Below the pieces are notes generated by a model, which ran no database searches, was not told the origin of the DNA, and saw only the letters and a list, made by a program, of their open reading frames with translations. From contig CAUEEP010000760.1 of NCBI GenBank assembly GCA_958450365.1, forward strand, positions 1,101,962 through 1,165,961: a stretch of 64,000 nucleotides of DNA, in the 5' to 3' direction. Source of the DNA: Mesorhabditis belari. Lineage: Eukaryota > Nematoda > Chromadorea > Rhabditida > Rhabditidae. Position numbers and translations under genes: made by a program. Below are positions 62,769-64,000 of this stretch, in pieces. Each line of letters starts with the position of its first letter. Position 1 is the stretch's first letter.

Positions 62769-64000
62769 CTGAAAGAAATCTGCAAATTTGCAAGACCAGC
62801 TTTGTTTTTAATTTATTTAAATCATGACTTTTAAATGCTAGATGATTCTAGTAAACTGTTGCCACCTCTGCAGAGAAATGTGCAATGATCCGAGCCGCCG
62901 CTCTCTCGACTTCTCTTTCTCGCTCGTGTTGACGTCTTTGGTATTCCAAAGTCGTTTGATAGACTCTAAAGAATTATATCAAACGGGCTGATTAGTTTAA
63001 AAACTAAAAACTTAACGAATACTGTTGAACGTTTTGAAATTTGTAAAGTTAGTAAATTCGGTAGCTACAGGGTGTCCCAAAATTTCTTATACTTTCTCCG
63101 TAAACATTTTCGACTTGAAAAACACGTGAATTTCGGAAAACTAACGCCGGATTCTAGAAATTCAGATATTTTTACCCCAATATGTTCATTTTCATAAAAA
63201 GATTTAAACTCTAAACAACTTTTTGACTAGGATTTTTTTAATTCTCTGATCGCTGAAGATTTTTACGAAAGTTGACTTAAACTTTGCAGAATGAAATTTT
63301 TTTCTCCAAAAACTGTTGTTATCATTTGATAGATCTAAGTTTTCTTTTGAAAACAAGCCACAAACGAACTTTATATCTCAAACGAAAGATTTTCAAGCGA
63401 TTCTACGGAGAGCACTCAAATCTCAAAAGCAAAAAAGCGCTGTGACGACTTCCTCATCAAAAAGTTGTTTAGAGTTGCAACTTTTGTCCTTTTGCAATCC
63501 CGAACGTGAATCCTGACTGCAAATTGTGACTGTTAAAAAGGCATAGTAGAGGTAAAAGTACCAGAATTTTCATAATCCGGCGCTAGTTTTTCAAAAATAG
63601 CGTATTTTCCGAATCAAACTGTCCGGTTACAAAAAGTAAAAGAACTTTTGGGATACCCTGTACAGATCCGAAGCTTATGGTAGCCTTGTTTAGTATCCAC
63701 AAATTACTCTGATTATAATATAAACTCACCTTCGAGTCCTTCCTCTAACGCTTTCTGGTGTAAATGCTCGAACTCGATTCGGATCTTCTCGAAGTACCGG
63801 AAGGGCATCTTCCAAGGGAATCAAGTCTTCAGCCAATAAAGCTGCTGTCTGAAAGAACAATATGATATGAACTATTTTTTAAAAACATAATATTAGTCAG
63901 ACTATTTTGTGTTTCACTCACATGCAATTTCCTTTGATGAATCGTTTTCCTCAACATCGATGCCTGTTTGATTCGATCTTGTCTCTCAGTACAATGACGC
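62730..64000 (-). CDS. unrecognised gene, 3' part, 4 exons (5' end outside)
   Basis: Exons 64000-63922, 63848-63730, 62965-62866 and 62768-62730 join in phase with nematode-type sites (GTGAGT donors, CTTTCAG/TCTTTAG acceptors) and end in TAA. The 111 visible residues are charged and probably helical: KQASMLRKTIHQRKLH, LLAEDLIPLEDALPVLREDP, then a coiled-coil-like EYQRRQHEREREVERAA and an Arg-rich end EQRRLRLRAVAH. No membrane segment, no domain recognised. The 760-bp intron holds a DNA transposon. If the last intron is retained, translation ends at TAG 62848 instead (AEVATVY). Convergent with the PY-motif gene. Confidence 0.7.
62866..62965 (-). CDS. right-edge gene, exon
   Basis: Acceptor AATTCTTTAG, donor GAG|GTGGCA. 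Encodes VYQTTLEYQRRQHEREREVE and then RAAARIIAHFSAE. Confidence 0.7.
63067..63663. mobile_element. DNA transposon remnant with TACAGGGTGTCCCAAAA ends
   Basis: Left tacagggtgtcccaaaa, right ttttgggataccctgta, one mismatch in 17, with TA at both outer edges. About 597 bp, no intact frame. Lies in the intron of the right-edge gene. Ends of this type are known from Tc1/mariner-superfamily elements. Confidence 0.75.
63730..63848 (-). CDS. right-edge gene, exon
   Basis: Acceptor GTTCTTTCAG, donor AAG|GTGAGT. Encodes TAALLAEDLIPLEDALPVLR and then DPNRVRAFTPESVRG. Confidence 0.75.
63922..64000 (-). CDS. right-edge gene, exon (partial)
   Basis: Open to the window edge in the frame ERQDRIKQASMLRKTIHQRK; donor CAT|GTGAGT. 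Confidence 0.7.

Noticed and set aside
63316..63516. 66-codon plus frame
   Set aside because: Lies inside the TACAGGGTGTCCCAAAA element within an intron and matches no transposase motif.
1..64000. CRISPR array or bacterial system
   Set aside because: Tandem arrays have no unique spacers of constant length, and the splice sites, telomere repeats and gene families are eukaryotic.

Overview
This is a repeat-dense nuclear genome window from a nematode, probably a rhabditid. The evidence is: introns ending TTTTCAG or TTTTTAG, a terminal exon with a ShKT cysteine domain, a stomatin of the MEC-2/STO type, two degenerate arrays of the nematode telomere hexamer TTAGGC (read here as GCCTAA), several decayed mariner copies, and small genes with many introns. 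Nothing looks bacterial. Most of the longest open frames are tandem arrays, not genes. The real genes are cut into exons of 33 to 162 bp, and I found them by reading conserved protein segments across splice sites.

Layout. (1) 1-120: last exon of a ShKT-domain protein (+), followed by two copies of a signal-peptide-like mini-frame. (2) 800-2080: a palindromic element with a protein-like core, then a broken mariner. (3) 2583-12044 (-): eleven consecutive in-phase exons of a stomatin/MEC-2-like gene. They cover everything from an acidic N-terminal stretch to the stop; only the 5' exon(s) are missing. Its introns hold an interstitial telomeric array, a 32-bp and a 24-bp minisatellite, mariner copies, several palindromic MITEs and a duplicated piece of the gene at 57-61 kb. 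(4) 12.2-57 kb: almost no convincing genes. This region is minisatellites (many built on CTAG), palindromic MITEs, mariner and LINE remnants, four tRNA-like units in an inverted arrangement, and two arrays of a GC-box plus TATA-like cassette. (5) 57392-61119 (+): a five-exon gene for a 184-residue single-pass membrane protein with LPSY and PPPY motifs. Its last intron holds a degenerate histone H2A copy broken by a minisatellite and a mariner end. A MITE with an 8-bp target duplication sits in its 3' UTR. (6) 62730-64000 (-): 3' part of an unrecognised gene, convergent with the previous one.

How it fits together. There is no operon-like cluster or obvious pathway. The stomatin would act at membranes as an ion-channel or lipid scaffold, and the PY-motif protein probably recruits WW-domain (Nedd4-type) ligases. 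The dominant biology is repeat growth inside introns and at the ends of transposons. All exon models come from reading the sequence by eye, without transcripts or database searches.
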